Positions 36,959 to 46,970 of a stretch of DNA of 64,000 nt are shown piece by piece. The stretch's first letter is position 1. Each line of letters opens with the position of its first letter. The stretch lies in assembly GCF_001655675.1 (NCBI RefSeq), contig NZ_LYRP01000022.1, positions 186,001 through 250,000 of the forward strand. The letters run 5' to 3'. Position numbers and translations under genes: made by a program. A model generated the notes under the pieces. It was given only the letters and a program-made list of their open reading frames with translations. It was not told the DNA's origin and ran no database searches. The DNA comes from Mangrovibacter phragmitis. GTDB lineage: Bacteria > Pseudomonadota > Gammaproteobacteria > Enterobacterales > Enterobacteriaceae.

Positions 36959-38011
36959 ATGGTCATTTCCCGTTCGTTCATATTAAGTACTTTTGTCTTT
37001 TCACTCGTTTCCCCCGTTTTTGCGCAAACCTTACCGACTATCACCCTGCTGGCGACAGGTGGCACCATCGCTGGTGGTGGCGAATCAGCCACACAATCTC
37101 ACTATGTCGCCGGGAAGTTTAATGTTGACCAGTTAGTCGCGGCAGTACCTCAACTCACTGATATAGCGGTAATTAAAGGTGAGCAACTGGCTAATATTGG
37201 CTCACAAGACATGAATGACCAGGTGTGGTTGTCATTAGCCAAAACGATTAATGCACAATGCGCGGGCAGCGATGGCTTTGTGGTTACTCACGGTACCGAC
37301 ACGCTGGAGGAAACGGCCTGGTTTCTCGACCTGACGGTAAAGTGCGATAAACCAGTGGTTCTTGTGGGAGCGATGCGCCCGGCAACCGCAATGAGCGCCG
37401 ACGGGCCATTTAATTTGTATAACGCAGTGGTGGTCGCGGTGGATAAACATTCTGCGGGCCGGGGCGTTTTAGTGGCAATGAATGACATGGTGTTTGATGC
37501 GCGGGACGTGACGAAAACCCATACCACCGGAGTGCAGACTTTCCAGGGGGCGAATTTTGGCCCATTGGGGCTTATTCACAATGGGCGAGTCGATTACCAG
37601 CGGGTTTCTGCGCGCAGGCACCCGGCTCAGACCGTGTTTGATATCAGCAAACTCAATGCCCTGCCAAAGGTAGATATCGTCTATAACTATGCCAATGCTT
37701 CGGCAGCTCCGGTGAAGGCGTTGTCTGGCGAGGGTGTAAAAGGGATTGTCAGTGCGGGTGTGGGTAACGGTAATTTATACCACCAGGTGTTTGATGCGTT
37801 GGTTGAAGCACGAAAGCAAGGCATTGCAGTTGTTCGTTCATCACGCGTACCTGGTGGGGCAACCACGCGTGATGCAGAGATTGATGATGCCAGGTATGGT
37901 TTTGTGGCTTCAGGCACACTCAACCCACAGAAATCACGCGTTCTGTTGCAACTGGCGTTGACGCAAACTGAGTCGCCAGAAGCTATTCAGGCTATTTTCG
38001 ATTCCTATTAA
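36959..38011 (+). CDS. ansB: Periplasmic L-asparaginase II
   Basis: A 350-residue enzyme starting at 36959, AGGAG eight bases upstream. A signal peptide ends about V-F-A-Q (residue 23). Mature motifs: L-A-T-G-G-T-I-A-G-G with the nucleophilic Thr at 36 (E. coli Thr12), the conserved Tyr at 49, H-G-T-D-T-L-E-E-T (second catalytic Thr and Asp) and V-G-A-M-R-P. It hydrolyses asparagine to aspartate and ammonia. Long upstream frame to 36752 is not used because it would hide the signal peptide. Monocistronic between terminators. Confidence 0.93.
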   Translation: MVISRSFILSTFVFSLVSPVFAQTLPTITLLATGGTIAGGGESATQSHYVAGKFNVDQLVAAVPQLTDIAVIKGEQLANIGSQDMNDQVWLSLAKTINAQCAGSDGFVVTHGTDTLEETAWFLDLTVKCDKPVVLVGAMRPATAMSADGPFNLYNAVVVAVDKHSAGRGVLVAMNDMVFDARDVTKTHTTGVQTFQGANFGPLGLIHNGRVDYQRVSARRHPAQTVFDISKLNALPKVDIVYNYANASAAPVKALSGEGVKGIVSAGVGNGNLYHQVFDALVEARKQGIAVVRSSRVPGGATTRDAEIDDARYGFVASGTLNPQKSRVLLQLALTQTESPEAIQAIFDSY

Positions 38012-38030
38012 CACAACATCGTCGCTACCC

Positions 38031-38062
38031 ACCTGCCCGCTTTCCGGCTGGCAGGTTTTTTT
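38031..38062 (+). terminator. Terminator after ansB
   Basis: ACCTGCC and GGCAGGT arms followed by a run of seven T, 20 bases past the ansB stop. Confidence 0.85.
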
Positions 38063-38092
38063 GTGCCTGCTAACAGGGTAGTTACAAATTGA

Positions 38093-38124
38093 TACGAAGG
38101 TAAACTACTAAGTTTGCCTTCGTA
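38093..38124. promoter_or_regulatory. Palindromic operator in front of the MarR gene
   Basis: TACGAAGGTAAACT and AGTTTGCCTTCGTA are 14-bp arms matching at 13 of 14 positions around ACTA, 38 bases before the marR-type start. MarR proteins bind such palindromes in their own promoters; autoregulation is inference. Confidence 0.7.
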
Positions 38125-38161
38125 ATTATAGACTGTCTGCATGGTGTAAGGAGAGCAGAAA

Positions 38162-38593
38162 ATGAACGAGTTAACCGTAACTGCCGCCAGCCTGCGTAGC
38201 CTGGTTGGCAGGCTGGTACGCCGCTTGCGTGAGTCTGCACCTCCGGGCGATTTAACCTGGTCACAGGTTGCCGTACTGGGTTATCTGGTGCGTGATGGCG
38301 CAATGACAGTGACAGAGCTGGCAGACGCTGAAGGGGTGCGTACCCAGTCAATGGGCGCAACCGTGGCCAGTTTACAGGCATCCGGCATGGTAACCGGCGA
38401 ACCAGACCCGAACGATGGGCGCAAGACACGTTATCACGCAACAGAGGCTTGCCTGGCGCTGGTGTCAGCTAACCGCGCAATGCGTGATGACTGGTTATTG
38501 CAAGCTATGGAAAGCCAGCTTTCACAGGAAGAACAGCAGCAATTAACGCAACTTGTCCCTTTACTCCAGAAACTGGCTGACTATTCATCCTGA
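38162..38593 (+). CDS. MarR-family regulator
   Basis: A 143-residue winged-helix regulator. D-L-T-W-S-Q-V-A-V-L-G-Y-L, recognition helix E-G-V-R-T-Q-S-M-G-A-T-V-A-S-L and the wing P-D-P-N-D-G-R-K-T-R (the D-x-R wing of MarR) are clear. GGAG precedes the ATG. First gene of a probable operon with the next two: GAGG of the following gene overlaps its stop. Confidence 0.9.
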   Translation: MNELTVTAASLRSLVGRLVRRLRESAPPGDLTWSQVAVLGYLVRDGAMTVTELADAEGVRTQSMGATVASLQASGMVTGEPDPNDGRKTRYHATEACLALVSANRAMRDDWLLQAMESQLSQEEQQQLTQLVPLLQKLADYSS

Positions 38594-38603
38594 GAGGTTA
38601 TAC

Positions 38604-39161
38604 ATGGCTATTACTACCCTTGATGCCAATACGGCACTGATTGTTATCGACCTGCAACATGGCATTGTTTCTCTGCCCACCGCGCAGGATACCCGCCCGG
38701 TTATTGAAAAATGCGCCCAGCTGGTCGGCGCTTTTCGTAACGCAAAGTTACCCGTGGTGCTGGTGAATGTTGCCGGGGGCGCGCCCGGGCGCACAGAACA
38801 GCCGCGCCGCAGTGGTGAACTGCCTGCCAACTGGGCAACGCTTATCCCGGAGATGGCTCCACAGGCTGGCGATATCACGGTGACCAAACACTCCTGGGGC
38901 GCATTTAGCAACACGCCGCTGCATGATGAACTGCAACAACGGGGTGTGACCCAGGTTATTGTGGTGGGTGTGGCAACCAGTATTGGTGTGGAATCCACAG
39001 CCCGCCAGGCGTATGAGCTGGGCTACAACGTGGCGCTGGCGGTAGATGCTATGGCTGATCTGGCGGCAGAAACCCATGTGAACAGTATTGAACGTATTTT
39101 CCCGCGCCTGGGGGAAACCGGAACAACAGCTGATGTACTGGCACAGGTTAACGCCAGGTGA
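38604..39161 (+). CDS. Isochorismatase-like hydrolase
   Basis: A 185-residue alpha/beta hydrolase of the isochorismatase family: catalytic Asp16 in V-I-D-L-Q, a Lys in V-T-K-H-S-W-G-A-F, and G-V-A-T-S-I-G-V-E-S-T-A. At the place where cysteine hydrolases of the family have the nucleophilic Cys, this protein has Gly, as the true isochorismatases EntB and PhzD do. Substrate therefore may be a vinyl ether or other non-amide compound. It overlaps the next gene (GTGA). Confidence 0.85.
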   Translation: MAITTLDANTALIVIDLQHGIVSLPTAQDTRPVIEKCAQLVGAFRNAKLPVVLVNVAGGAPGRTEQPRRSGELPANWATLIPEMAPQAGDITVTKHSWGAFSNTPLHDELQQRGVTQVIVVGVATSIGVESTARQAYELGYNVALAVDAMADLAAETHVNSIERIFPRLGETGTTADVLAQVNAR

Positions 39162-40225
39162 TTCAGGTGCCGGTATCACTGGCCCGCTGGTGCGGGCTGG
39201 TACTGATTTCTGCTTTACTGATTCTGGTTCTGGAAACGGTACAGATCCCGGCTGCTTTATTGCTGGGGCCGATGTTTGCAGCTATTGGTTTTGCGGCAAC
39301 CAGCCGCCCGGTGAACATTGCCCGGCCACTGTTTCGCAGTGCGCAGGCGGTGGTGGGTGCCATGATTGCCGCCGCTATTCCCCCTTCTATTTTTCATGAA
39401 ATCGCCCGCCAGTGGCCGCTGTTTCTGGGGTGTGTGGTTTCGGTAATTGCGGCCAGCCTGGTGCTGGGGGGGCTGTTAGCCCGCTTCCGGGTTCTGCCGG
39501 GTTCCACGGCGATTTGGGGTTCCTCACCTGGGGCTGCTACCGCCATGACACTGATGGCGGAAAGCTTTGGCGCGGATGTGCGCCTGGTGGCGTTTATGCA
39601 GTATTTGCGGGTGATGGTGGTGGCGCTGGTCGCTACGCTGGTGACCCGCTTGTGGGTGAGCGATATGCCGGATGTTGCCGCAGCCCGGATAAACTGGTTT
39701 GCTCCCGTACCTTTATGGCCGCTGTGTGCCACTTTACTGGTTATTGCTGGCAGCGTATTGCTGGCTCACTGGGTTAAGCTCCCTGCAGGCCCAATGTTGC
39801 TGGCTCTGGTGCTGGCAACGGTTGCGCAAGATGCCGGTGTTCTGGCAATTACACTGCCAGAAACCTTGCTGGCGCTGGCTTATGCGTTTGTTGGCTGGGG
39901 CATTGGTTTGCGCTTTTCCGCTGAGATCCTGCGCCATGCGGCCCATGCATTGCCGCGCGTGCTGCTCTCCGTATTCACCCTGGTTGCGGTGTGTGCCGGG
40001 TTTGCCTGGCTGCTGGTCCGGTTCGCAGGTATCGACCCGTTAACTGCATACCTGGCAACCAGCCCTGGCGGTGCGGATTCGGTGGCGATTATTGCCTCGT
40101 CCAGCAAGGTGGATTTGCCTTTCGTGATGGCGATGCAAACCGGGCGGTTTATCCTGGTGATGCTGACCGGGCCGGTGTTGTCACGCTGGATAGCCAACTG
40201 GATGCACAGGCGCGAGACAGAGTAG
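39158..40225 (+). CDS. AbrB-family membrane transporter
   Basis: A 355-residue inner-membrane protein with about ten segments made of two internal repeats, each with a similar P-G-A-A-T-A / S-P-G-G-A-D-S motif (W-G-S-S-P-G-A-A-T-A-M-T and A-T-S-P-G-G-A-D-S-V-A). This is the AbrB/PF05145 family of putative exporters. It starts at GTG 39158 inside the end of the hydrolase gene, so the two are coupled. A MarR, hydrolase and transporter set suggests response to and removal of an aromatic or similar compound. Confidence 0.85.
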   Translation: MIQVPVSLARWCGLVLISALLILVLETVQIPAALLLGPMFAAIGFAATSRPVNIARPLFRSAQAVVGAMIAAAIPPSIFHEIARQWPLFLGCVVSVIAASLVLGGLLARFRVLPGSTAIWGSSPGAATAMTLMAESFGADVRLVAFMQYLRVMVVALVATLVTRLWVSDMPDVAAARINWFAPVPLWPLCATLLVIAGSVLLAHWVKLPAGPMLLALVLATVAQDAGVLAITLPETLLALAYAFVGWGIGLRFSAEILRHAAHALPRVLLSVFTLVAVCAGFAWLLVRFAGIDPLTAYLATSPGGADSVAIIASSSKVDLPFVMAMQTGRFILVMLTGPVLSRWIANWMHRRETE

Positions 40226-40315
40226 GTAAGTAGGTAAAAAGAGACGCGGTTCGCAGATGAGCCGGACTGTGTGATACTGGGTACTGGCTCAGTCGTTAAC
40301 ACAGAGGATGTCTGC

Positions 40316-41113
40316 ATGGAACTGGCTATGTACCTGGTGGATGCATTCGCGCACCAGGCCTTCTCCGGGAACCCTGCCGGGGTGTGCATTACTCCCGAAC
40401 CACTACCTGATGCTCTGCTGCAAAAAATTGCCGCAGAAATGGCTGTTTCCGAGACGGCATTTTATACCCCTGGCAACCAGCAGTTACGCTGGTTTACTCC
40501 GCTCACTGAAGTTAATTTGTGCGGGCACGGTACACTCGCTACTGCGCATGTTTTACAGCAAACCGGTGCGCTTAATCTCGGGGATACATTAACGTTCTCA
40601 ACCCTTTCTGGCCCGCTGCATGTAACGGCAGGGCGGGATGCAATCGCTATGGATTTCCCGCTGTTGCCACCCAATATGGCAGTGCCTGCCGGGCAGGTAT
40701 ATCTTGCCGCGCTGGGGCTTATTGATGAGCAAGTAACAGCACAGGGCATGTTTGGTGAGAAGCATTTTATTGTGGTCAGTAGCGAAGCGGTTGTACGCCA
40801 GCTGGCACCAGATTTTGCGGCCTTACGGGCGTTACCCGGGCGCGGAATTGTAGTGAGTGCCCGTGGCGAAAATGGGTTCGATATGGTTTCGCGTTACTTT
40901 GCGCCCTGGGTGGGGGTCAACGAAGACCCGGTAACCGGCTCTGCGCATTGCGCCCTGGCGGCTTACTGGTGCGCTGAGCTTGGGAAAACGCAGTTGCGTG
41001 CGTTCCAGGCTTCTGCGCGTGGTGGTGAGTTGTCGCTCGCGCTGGGTGAACCTGGCCGGGTGAATATTGGCGGGCAGGCGCGTACTGTGCTGGTGGGGCA
41101 GTTTATAGTTTAA
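40316..41113 (+). CDS. PhzF-family isomerase-like protein
   Basis: A 265-residue protein with the PhzF double-hotdog layout. S-G-N-P-A-G-V-C-I near 18-25, catalytic Glu46 in V-S-E-T-A-F, L-C-G-H-G-T-L-A-T-A-H in the first half and E-D-P-V-T-G-S-A-H-C in the second. The start at 40316 follows GAGGA. Members isomerise small carboxylic compounds, but most, including this one, have no known substrate. Confidence 0.88.
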   Translation: MELAMYLVDAFAHQAFSGNPAGVCITPEPLPDALLQKIAAEMAVSETAFYTPGNQQLRWFTPLTEVNLCGHGTLATAHVLQQTGALNLGDTLTFSTLSGPLHVTAGRDAIAMDFPLLPPNMAVPAGQVYLAALGLIDEQVTAQGMFGEKHFIVVSSEAVVRQLAPDFAALRALPGRGIVVSARGENGFDMVSRYFAPWVGVNEDPVTGSAHCALAAYWCAELGKTQLRAFQASARGGELSLALGEPGRVNIGGQARTVLVGQFIV

Positions 41114-41188
41114 GCGTCACGGCTTCGCCAGTATGAAGTGAGGAAAAGCGTGCCACCGAAATAATCGGGCCGGGGCCACTGGTTAAGT

Positions 41189-41222
41189 AGCGGATAAAAC
41201 AGGTACTGCTATTTTATCCGCT
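41189..41222. terminator. Terminator between phzF-like gene and melB
   Basis: AGCGGATAAAA and TTTTATCCGCT, 11-bp perfect arms with a 12-base loop, between convergent transcripts. Works in both directions by symmetry. Confidence 0.75.
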
Positions 41223-41290
41223 ATAAAATCAGTTGGTTAATATTGTTAACCTGTGCGGTATTTAATCACCAGAATGTGCGCCACTCCATG

Positions 41291-42718
41291 TTATACCCCG
41301 GTTTCCGGCTGCCCGGTTACAGGGCGTGGAAGGGGTGTTGCCGGTTTTACCGGGCCCGGCTTGCGGTATTTATCCAGCAAGTGAATCTGAATATGCCGCA
41401 ACATATCGCCATTGAGTTTGTAGTAACGGAAATAGAGCCATAACGTGGCGAGGAAGAAAAATGCCGGTAATACAATCATGATGACCTGCATGCCTGCCAG
41501 AGTGCCGGCAGACTGGGCCACGTTGGGAACATAACCAATGACTCCCAGCACCAGAGCGATAAAGAACGCGGCAAATGCTGAACCGCCTTTCACCACCAGG
41601 GTTTGTACTGAGTAAGCGATGCTTTCGCAGCGCACATTGAGTTTATATTCGCCGTAATCCACGGTGTCGGCCACCATAATCACCTGCAAAACCCAGAACA
41701 ACGCGGTGCCAATATTAAACAAAACGCCTGCCAGTAAAATGACCATCACCGGGTGGAACTGGCTCAGGGCGGCAACCAGTAATACGCCACTGCCGAGCAG
41801 GGGCATTAATGAAGCGCCAGCCCACAGTATGCGCCGGGAAAGCCGCCTGACCAGCCGGGGGAACAGAATGAGCGTAACAAGGTTAGCCGCGCCAGCATAA
41901 GACATATACCAGGGAAATAAACTGGCATCGCCAATCACATAAGTGAAGTAATAAATGGCGAAGCCATTCACGATATTGGCGGCAATGTTGTAAGCCAGCG
42001 CCATGCTCAACAGGCAACGTAACTGGTCGTTGTTATACAGCAGCCCAAAAATCGCTTTCAGGCTGGTGGTGGAGGCAGAAGATGTACCCGGGCTGTCAGA
42101 TGAATACACTTCGTGCACGTTACGCAGTGTGACCAGAGTGGAAGCAATGAAAAAAGCAATTAACACCAGGGTAAACAACTGGAACCCATCACCGCGATTT
42201 GCGCCACCGACGGCTTCGACAAATGGCAGCGTGACACCGGCGGTCACGAACCCGGCAAGGCTCGCAAAAAAGCGTGGGTAAGGCACCAGTTGCTCGCGTT
42301 CACGTTTATCCAGCGTAATGGTTGGCACCAGCGACCAGAATGGAATATCCATAATGGTGTAGGTCATTCCCCACAGAATGTACGTCACGGCGGCATAAAT
42401 GAGCTGCATATCGCCATCCAGCTTGTGCGCACTGAAGAGTAAAAAGAGAACGACGGAGTTCGCCAGTGTGCCCACCAGTATCCACGGTTTAAATTTGCCC
42501 CAGCGGGTGCGGGTGGCGTTGACTATCCAGCCCATAATGGGGTCATTAATTGCATCCCAGATACGGGCGACCAAAAAAAGTGTCCCAACCGCGCCAACGG
42601 ACAGGCCAACTACATCGGTGTAGTAGTACATCAGGTACATGTAAACAATGCCAATAGCGAAATCCTTACCGAATGCACCGAAACCGTAGCTGAGCTTTGT
42701 TGTCATTGAAATACTCAT
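41291..42718 (-). CDS. melB: Melibiose permease
   Basis: A 475-residue GPH-family cation symporter, closely matching E. coli MelB from the first residues ([20 protein letters not shown]) through the cation site D-A-I-N-D-P to the C-terminal [11 protein letters not shown]. The start is set at 42718 on this match; the longer frame has no ribosome binding site. It imports melibiose with Na+, H+ or Li+. It lies 112 bases after melA, as in E. coli. Confidence 0.95.
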   Translation of the reverse strand: MSISMTTKLSYGFGAFGKDFAIGIVYMYLMYYYTDVVGLSVGAVGTLFLVARIWDAINDPIMGWIVNATRTRWGKFKPWILVGTLANSVVLFLLFSAHKLDGDMQLIYAAVTYILWGMTYTIMDIPFWSLVPTITLDKREREQLVPYPRFFASLAGFVTAGVTLPFVEAVGGANRGDGFQLFTLVLIAFFIASTLVTLRNVHEVYSSDSPGTSSASTTSLKAIFGLLYNNDQLRCLLSMALAYNIAANIVNGFAIYYFTYVIGDASLFPWYMSYAGAANLVTLILFPRLVRRLSRRILWAGASLMPLLGSGVLLVAALSQFHPVMVILLAGVLFNIGTALFWVLQVIMVADTVDYGEYKLNVRCESIAYSVQTLVVKGGSAFAAFFIALVLGVIGYVPNVAQSAGTLAGMQVIMIVLPAFFFLATLWLYFRYYKLNGDMLRHIQIHLLDKYRKPGPVKPATPLPRPVTGQPETGV

Positions 42719-42830
42719 AGGGTACCAGTCTCTGTTTCCAGGGGCTGCCTCATGTAGAGTGATACGGTTACCTGCCAGTGCGGGAGACGGTTGCTCCCGC
42801 GTGTTTTTTGCGTATTGCTTGTTTGCCTGT

Positions 42831-44189
42831 TTAGCTGTGCAACCAGTCAGGCAACCAGTCTCCGTGCGCGGCAATCAGGTCATCAGTCAGTGCATAAATT
42901 TCGTCAATGCTTAACACGGCTGCGGTGTGCGGGTCGAGCAGGGCGGCATAGTACACATCGTTTTTGTTTTCATTCAGCACAGCCTGAGTCACTAACGTCT
43001 GTACATTAATGTTGGTTTGCATCAACGCGGCCAGGTGGGCTGGCAGCCTGCCAATATGGGTTGGCTGGATGCCATTGGCATCGACCAGGCAGGGGACTTC
43101 CACGCAGCAACCTTCTGGCAGGTTGTCGATAAGCCCGTCATTACGCACGTTGCCGTAAATGACTTCGGGTGTGCCAGTCCAGATGGCATTCATGATGGCG
43201 CTGGCATATTCGCGTGACGGCGATATATCAATACGTTCCGCTTGCTGGTAAGCCGCCAGGTCTTTATGCCAGTTATCCAGTTGCTCAACACAGCGTTTGG
43301 GGTACTCATCTAACGGAATTTGATACCGGTCAATAAGGTCCTGGCGCCCGGGTTTAATAAACCACGGGGTGTATTCGGCAAAATGTTCTGAGGACTCAGT
43401 AACGAAGTGGCCCAATTTTTTGAACATTTCATAGCGCACAATATTTGGGCAGCGCGGGTTGCCATGCATGCTGGCTTTGGGCGCACGGCCCTGGGCATAC
43501 GCCTCCAGCAAATCTGGGTAGACAGAGGTGTAATCACCCTGCGCGGTTTTCTTTTCCAGCGACAGGTAAAACGCCATATGGTTAATGCCGGCGCAGCGGT
43601 AACGCAGGTCTGCCGGGTCGATATCCAGATCACGGGCCAGTTCTTCAGCCGTTCCCTGAACTGAGTGGCACAAGCCAATCTGTTTGATGTGCGGGTAACG
43701 CGCATAGATTGCCCAGGTGTTCATCGCCATGGGGTTGACGTAATTCAGCAAGGTCGCTTCGGGGCATAATTCCGTCATATCTTCACAAATACGCCACAAA
43801 TGCGGAATAGTGCGTAATGCCCGCATGATGCCGCCAGGCCCGAGTGTGTCGGCAATGGTCTGCTCCAGCCCGTGGCGTTTACAGATTTCAAAATCCGTGA
43901 CCGTGCAGGGCTGGTAGCCACCAATCTGAAATGCCACCACCACAAAATCAGCGCCATTCAGCGCTTCGCGTTGCCCGGTATGGCAGGTGATATTGCCTGT
44001 CGCCCCGGTAGATTCCATCAGCTTACGTACGACAATATGTGATTCTTCCAGACGAACCGGGTCGATATCCATCAGCGCGATGTGCGCGGCTTTCAATGCC
44101 GGGCGCTGAAACACATCGCCCAGAATATTTTTTACGAAAATAGTAGAACCTGCGCCAATAAAGGCAATTTTGGGGGCGGACATCATCAT
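42831..44189 (-). CDS. melA: Alpha-galactosidase (GH4)
   Basis: A ~452-residue NAD+/Mn2+-dependent family 4 glycosidase close to E. coli Mel[10 protein letters not shown] is the dinucleotide loop, N-Y-V-N-P the active-site strand, L-C-H-S-V-Q-G the metal-ligand Cys and G-I-N-H-M the His. It splits melibiose into galactose and glucose. Starts at 44189 or 44186 (E. coli begins M-M-S-A-P-K); GAGGAG serves either. It is divergent from melR across 270 bases, where MelR and CRP sites are expected. Confidence 0.95.
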   Translation of the reverse strand: MMMSAPKIAFIGAGSTIFVKNILGDVFQRPALKAAHIALMDIDPVRLEESHIVVRKLMESTGATGNITCHTGQREALNGADFVVVAFQIGGYQPCTVTDFEICKRHGLEQTIADTLGPGGIMRALRTIPHLWRICEDMTELCPEATLLNYVNPMAMNTWAIYARYPHIKQIGLCHSVQGTAEELARDLDIDPADLRYRCAGINHMAFYLSLEKKTAQGDYTSVYPDLLEAYAQGRAPKASMHGNPRCPNIVRYEMFKKLGHFVTESSEHFAEYTPWFIKPGRQDLIDRYQIPLDEYPKRCVEQLDNWHKDLAAYQQAERIDISPSREYASAIMNAIWTGTPEVIYGNVRNDGLIDNLPEGCCVEVPCLVDANGIQPTHIGRLPAHLAALMQTNINVQTLVTQAVLNENKNDVYYAALLDPHTAAVLSIDEIYALTDDLIAAHGDWLPDWLHS

Positions 44190-44459
44190 GGTTTCTCCTC
44201 ACGTCTGTTAATGATGCCAGCATGGCACCGGAGGCCAGAGATTCTCGTCCCTGTAACCGGTTGAACTGTCCCGGAAACTCAGAACTTGCGCGCCAGAGCA
44301 TTAAAAATAAGTAAATGGGAGAAAATATTCGGTTTTGCAGAGTTTTTGGCAGAAATTCTGTTCCATTATTACTCTGCTATAACCCGGAATGAGGGTGACA
44401 GCGCGTTTTTTTGCCCAGAGTTACGCCATTATTCTTAGTTTCCTGAACAAGGAGCAACA

Positions 44460-45401
44460 ATGGAACACTCCGCTTTTTCAGCACTGCCAGCCGACCCCTT
44501 TATGTGTAGCAGCGATGAACGGGAAACACGCAGCCCGTTGTCGCTGTATTCTGAATACCAAAAAATGGAAATTGAGCTGCGTGCGCCCCATGCCATGGCA
44601 ACCAGCCACTGGCACGGGCAGGTAGAAATTAATGTCCCGTTTGATGGGGATGTGGAGTATGTCATTAACAACGATGTTGTGCGTATTAAACAAGGGCACA
44701 TTACTCTGTTCTGGGCCTGTACCCCGCACCAGCTTACTAACCCTGGTCACTGCCAAAGTATGGCTATTTTCAACCTGCCAATGCACCTCTTTTTAGGGTG
44801 GCCGCTGGATAAAGAACTGATCAACTACGTAACGCACGGAATGGTTATTAACTCCCTTGCCAGCCAGCAATTGAGTGAGTTTGAAGTCCGGCGCTGGCAA
44901 CAGGAGTTGAGTAGTAAAGACGAACAAATTCGCCAGGTGACCATTGATGAAATAGGTCTGATGCTCAAGCGCTTTAGTTTGTCTGGCTGGCAGCCGCTGG
45001 TGGTGAATAAAACCCGCCCAACACATAAAAACCGGGTGTCGCGCCATGCGCAATTTTATGTCAGCCAGATGCTGGAGTTTATTGCCCGCCATTACGACCA
45101 GTCTCTCACCATTAATGATGTGGCGGAGCATGTTAAACTTAACCCTAACTATGCAATGGGCATTTTCCAGCGTGTGATGCAACTGACAATGAAGCAATAC
45201 ATTACCGCGATGCGTATCAACCATGTGCGGGCATTATTAAGCGACACGGATAAAACGGTACTGGATGTTGCACTGACTGCCGGTTTTCGTTCCAGTAGCC
45301 GTTTTTACAGCGCTTTTGACCGCTATGTGGGAATGTCACCCCAGCAGTACCGCAAATTAAGCCAGCAACGGCGGCTGATGGGGCGTGAAGAAAACAGTTA
45401 A
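44460..45401 (+). CDS. melR: AraC-family melibiose regulator
   Basis: A 313-residue activator matching E. coli MelR from F-M-C-S-S-D-E-R onward, with ~9 extra N-terminal residues. An N-terminal cupin sugar-binding domain (H-W-H-G-Q-V-E-I-N-V-P-F) is followed by two C-terminal helix-turn-helix motifs (L-T-I-N-D-V-A-E-H-V-K-L-N and V-L-D-V-A-L-T-A-G-F-R-S-S-S-R-F). AAGGAG precedes the ATG. It activates melAB with melibiose and CRP. Its stop shares bases with that of the opposite-strand membrane protein. Confidence 0.95.
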   Translation: MEHSAFSALPADPFMCSSDERETRSPLSLYSEYQKMEIELRAPHAMATSHWHGQVEINVPFDGDVEYVINNDVVRIKQGHITLFWACTPHQLTNPGHCQSMAIFNLPMHLFLGWPLDKELINYVTHGMVINSLASQQLSEFEVRRWQQELSSKDEQIRQVTIDEIGLMLKRFSLSGWQPLVVNKTRPTHKNRVSRHAQFYVSQMLEFIARHYDQSLTINDVAEHVKLNPNYAMGIFQRVMQLTMKQYITAMRINHVRALLSDTDKTVLDVALTAGFRSSSRFYSAFDRYVGMSPQQYRKLSQQRRLMGREENS

Positions 45402-45994
45402 CTGCGTGACTTTTGTGTTTGCTGGCGGCGTAATAGCCAGGCCTTACGCCACGCGCGGTTGTGCAGAAAGCCATTTACCGCCCGTTCAAAACCTGGTGTG
45501 TTAAGGCTGGTAAAACTGAGTGCACTGAAAGCCACCCCCGCAACAGACATCGCTACAAACAACGGGTGTAGTGCATGGCCCAGAAACAATTGGGCCAGCA
45601 TAAAGAGGAGATACCCGGTTGCCAGGACAGCCACGCACCGTAACAAAATCAGGTAGCCCCTGAGTGCCAGCCAGTAACCTCTGGCAGTCAACGACCCCAG
45701 AGTGAACAACACCAGGCAAAAGAGCAGTACACCAGGAACAATACCGGCGAACACTGCATGGCCCGGCCAGCCTGCCAGATAAAATATCCCCATCCACAGC
45801 GCCGGTTGCGGCATGGCAAAGCTGCATAGTGTGCACAGCATGCTCAGCACCAGGGGTAAGCCAAGTTTAAATGGGTTAAGAACGCCCGGAAAAACCAGTT
45901 CCTGCATTACGGCTTCCAGTTCGGATTCACTGGCCTGGCGTATTCGGGCATCCAACAATTTCATCCGGGCAAGGCACGCTGTAAGTTGCTTCAT
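45398..45994 (-). CDS. Membrane protein, possible immunity partner
   Basis: A 198-residue protein with four to five hydrophobic segments: residues ~42-85 (two segments), ~88-115, ~120-150 and ~150-170, and basic ends (R-R-Q-Q-T-Q-K). The ATG at 45994 is preferred to a TTG at 46039. It follows the gene at 46011 by 16 bases on the same strand. A small polytopic protein right after a gene encoding a Gly/Ala-rich hydrophobic toxin-like protein fits an immunity protein to a pore-forming toxin; this is inference. Confidence 0.65.
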   Translation of the reverse strand: MKQLTACLARMKLLDARIRQASESELEAVMQELVFPGVLNPFKLGLPLVLSMLCTLCSFAMPQPALWMGIFYLAGWPGHAVFAGIVPGVLLFCLVLFTLGSLTARGYWLALRGYLILLRCVAVLATGYLLFMLAQLFLGHALHPLFVAMSVAGVAFSALSFTSLNTPGFERAVNGFLHNRAWRKAWLLRRQQTQKSRS

Positions 45995-46010
45995 TTCATC
46001 GCAGTACACA

Positions 46011-46970
46011 TTAAAGAGAGAAAGACTGAAGAAGACCAATCACATACTGGCCAGATTGTACCGCATTCCCCGGATGGCGAATGGTGCCGGTCATCGCACT
46101 GCCTGCAAATGCCGAGGTATTAACCAGCGCATTGGCTAATTCACGCTGCAGGGTGTGTTGCAGGGCTTCTGCCGGGAAACGTTTCGGGTACACGCCGGCT
46201 TTCATGGCGGCTTTGATGCCAGCACCGGAAATGCCCGGGTTCTGGGCGCGGATAATTTCTTCTGTCAGGCGTTTGCGCTCAGCCCGGCTCAGGCCTTTGA
46301 GCCATTCAACGGCTTTGGCAGAAGACACGCTTTTCATCAGCTTCCAGGTTTCAAGGGTACTTTTCAGGCCCGCACCGGCTCCCGCCAGAGAAATCACATC
46401 CAGCACTGTACTGGTGGTGTTGTACCAGCCCTGGCTATCCAGCCATGTTACGTCATCACTGTGGCCAGTGCCAATAAACGCCAGGCGCCCCGCGCCAATC
46501 ACACACTGAGCGGCAGTGGCTAAACCACCTGCCACAATCATTGCGGCAATAACGCCTGAACCCCCTGCCGTAAAGGGAACTGCGGCAGACGCGCCAACGG
46601 CCAGCACCACGGTGGCAACGGTAGCACCGCAGGCGATAGCCGTGGAAGTGATTTCATTGGTCAGTGAAGGCGCCTGCAAGGTGTTGACCACTGCTTTGGT
46701 TGCCTGGGTTGCAGAAACCGAACGTACTTTGGTCACAATGACATGGCTGACTTCACTTTTGATGTTGGACTTTGCCCGCCGAGAAGGGCGCACCAGCCAG
46801 CGTTGTTTCCCGTCATCATAAATAATCCCGACCTGGTAGAAATTACGGGAACAATCCAGTGTATCGGCCAGTTTTTGAAAATCGATATCTGCTGCGCCGC
46901 TTGCGCCAAACAACCGCGCACCGGCATAGTCAGGCATGCCTGCTTCTATGTTATTGCCAGGGTATTGCAT
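46011..46970 (-). CDS. Gly/Ala-rich hydrophobic protein, possible pore-forming effector
   Basis: A 319-residue protein, GAGGAG eight bases before the ATG at 46970. A soluble N-terminal ~110 residues (W-L-V-R-P-S-R-R-A near the middle) leads into a Gly/Ala-rich hydrophobic region with glycine-zipper spacing, about residues 110-165 (A-V-G-A-S-A-A-V-P-F, G-G-S-G-V-I-A-A-M-I-V-A-G-G), then a polar helical C-terminus. No signal peptide. The layout resembles membrane-inserting T6SS toxins, and the T6SS cluster begins 900 bases away on the other strand. No family is recognised; the effector role is inference. Confidence 0.6.
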   Translation of the reverse strand: MQYPGNNIEAGMPDYAGARLFGASGAADIDFQKLADTLDCSRNFYQVGIIYDDGKQRWLVRPSRRAKSNIKSEVSHVIVTKVRSVSATQATKAVVNTLQAPSLTNEITSTAIACGATVATVVLAVGASAAVPFTAGGSGVIAAMIVAGGLATAAQCVIGAGRLAFIGTGHSDDVTWLDSQGWYNTTSTVLDVISLAGAGAGLKSTLETWKLMKSVSSAKAVEWLKGLSRAERKRLTEEIIRAQNPGISGAGIKAAMKAGVYPKRFPAEALQHTLQRELANALVNTSAFAGSAMTGTIRHPGNAVQSGQYVIGLLQSFSL

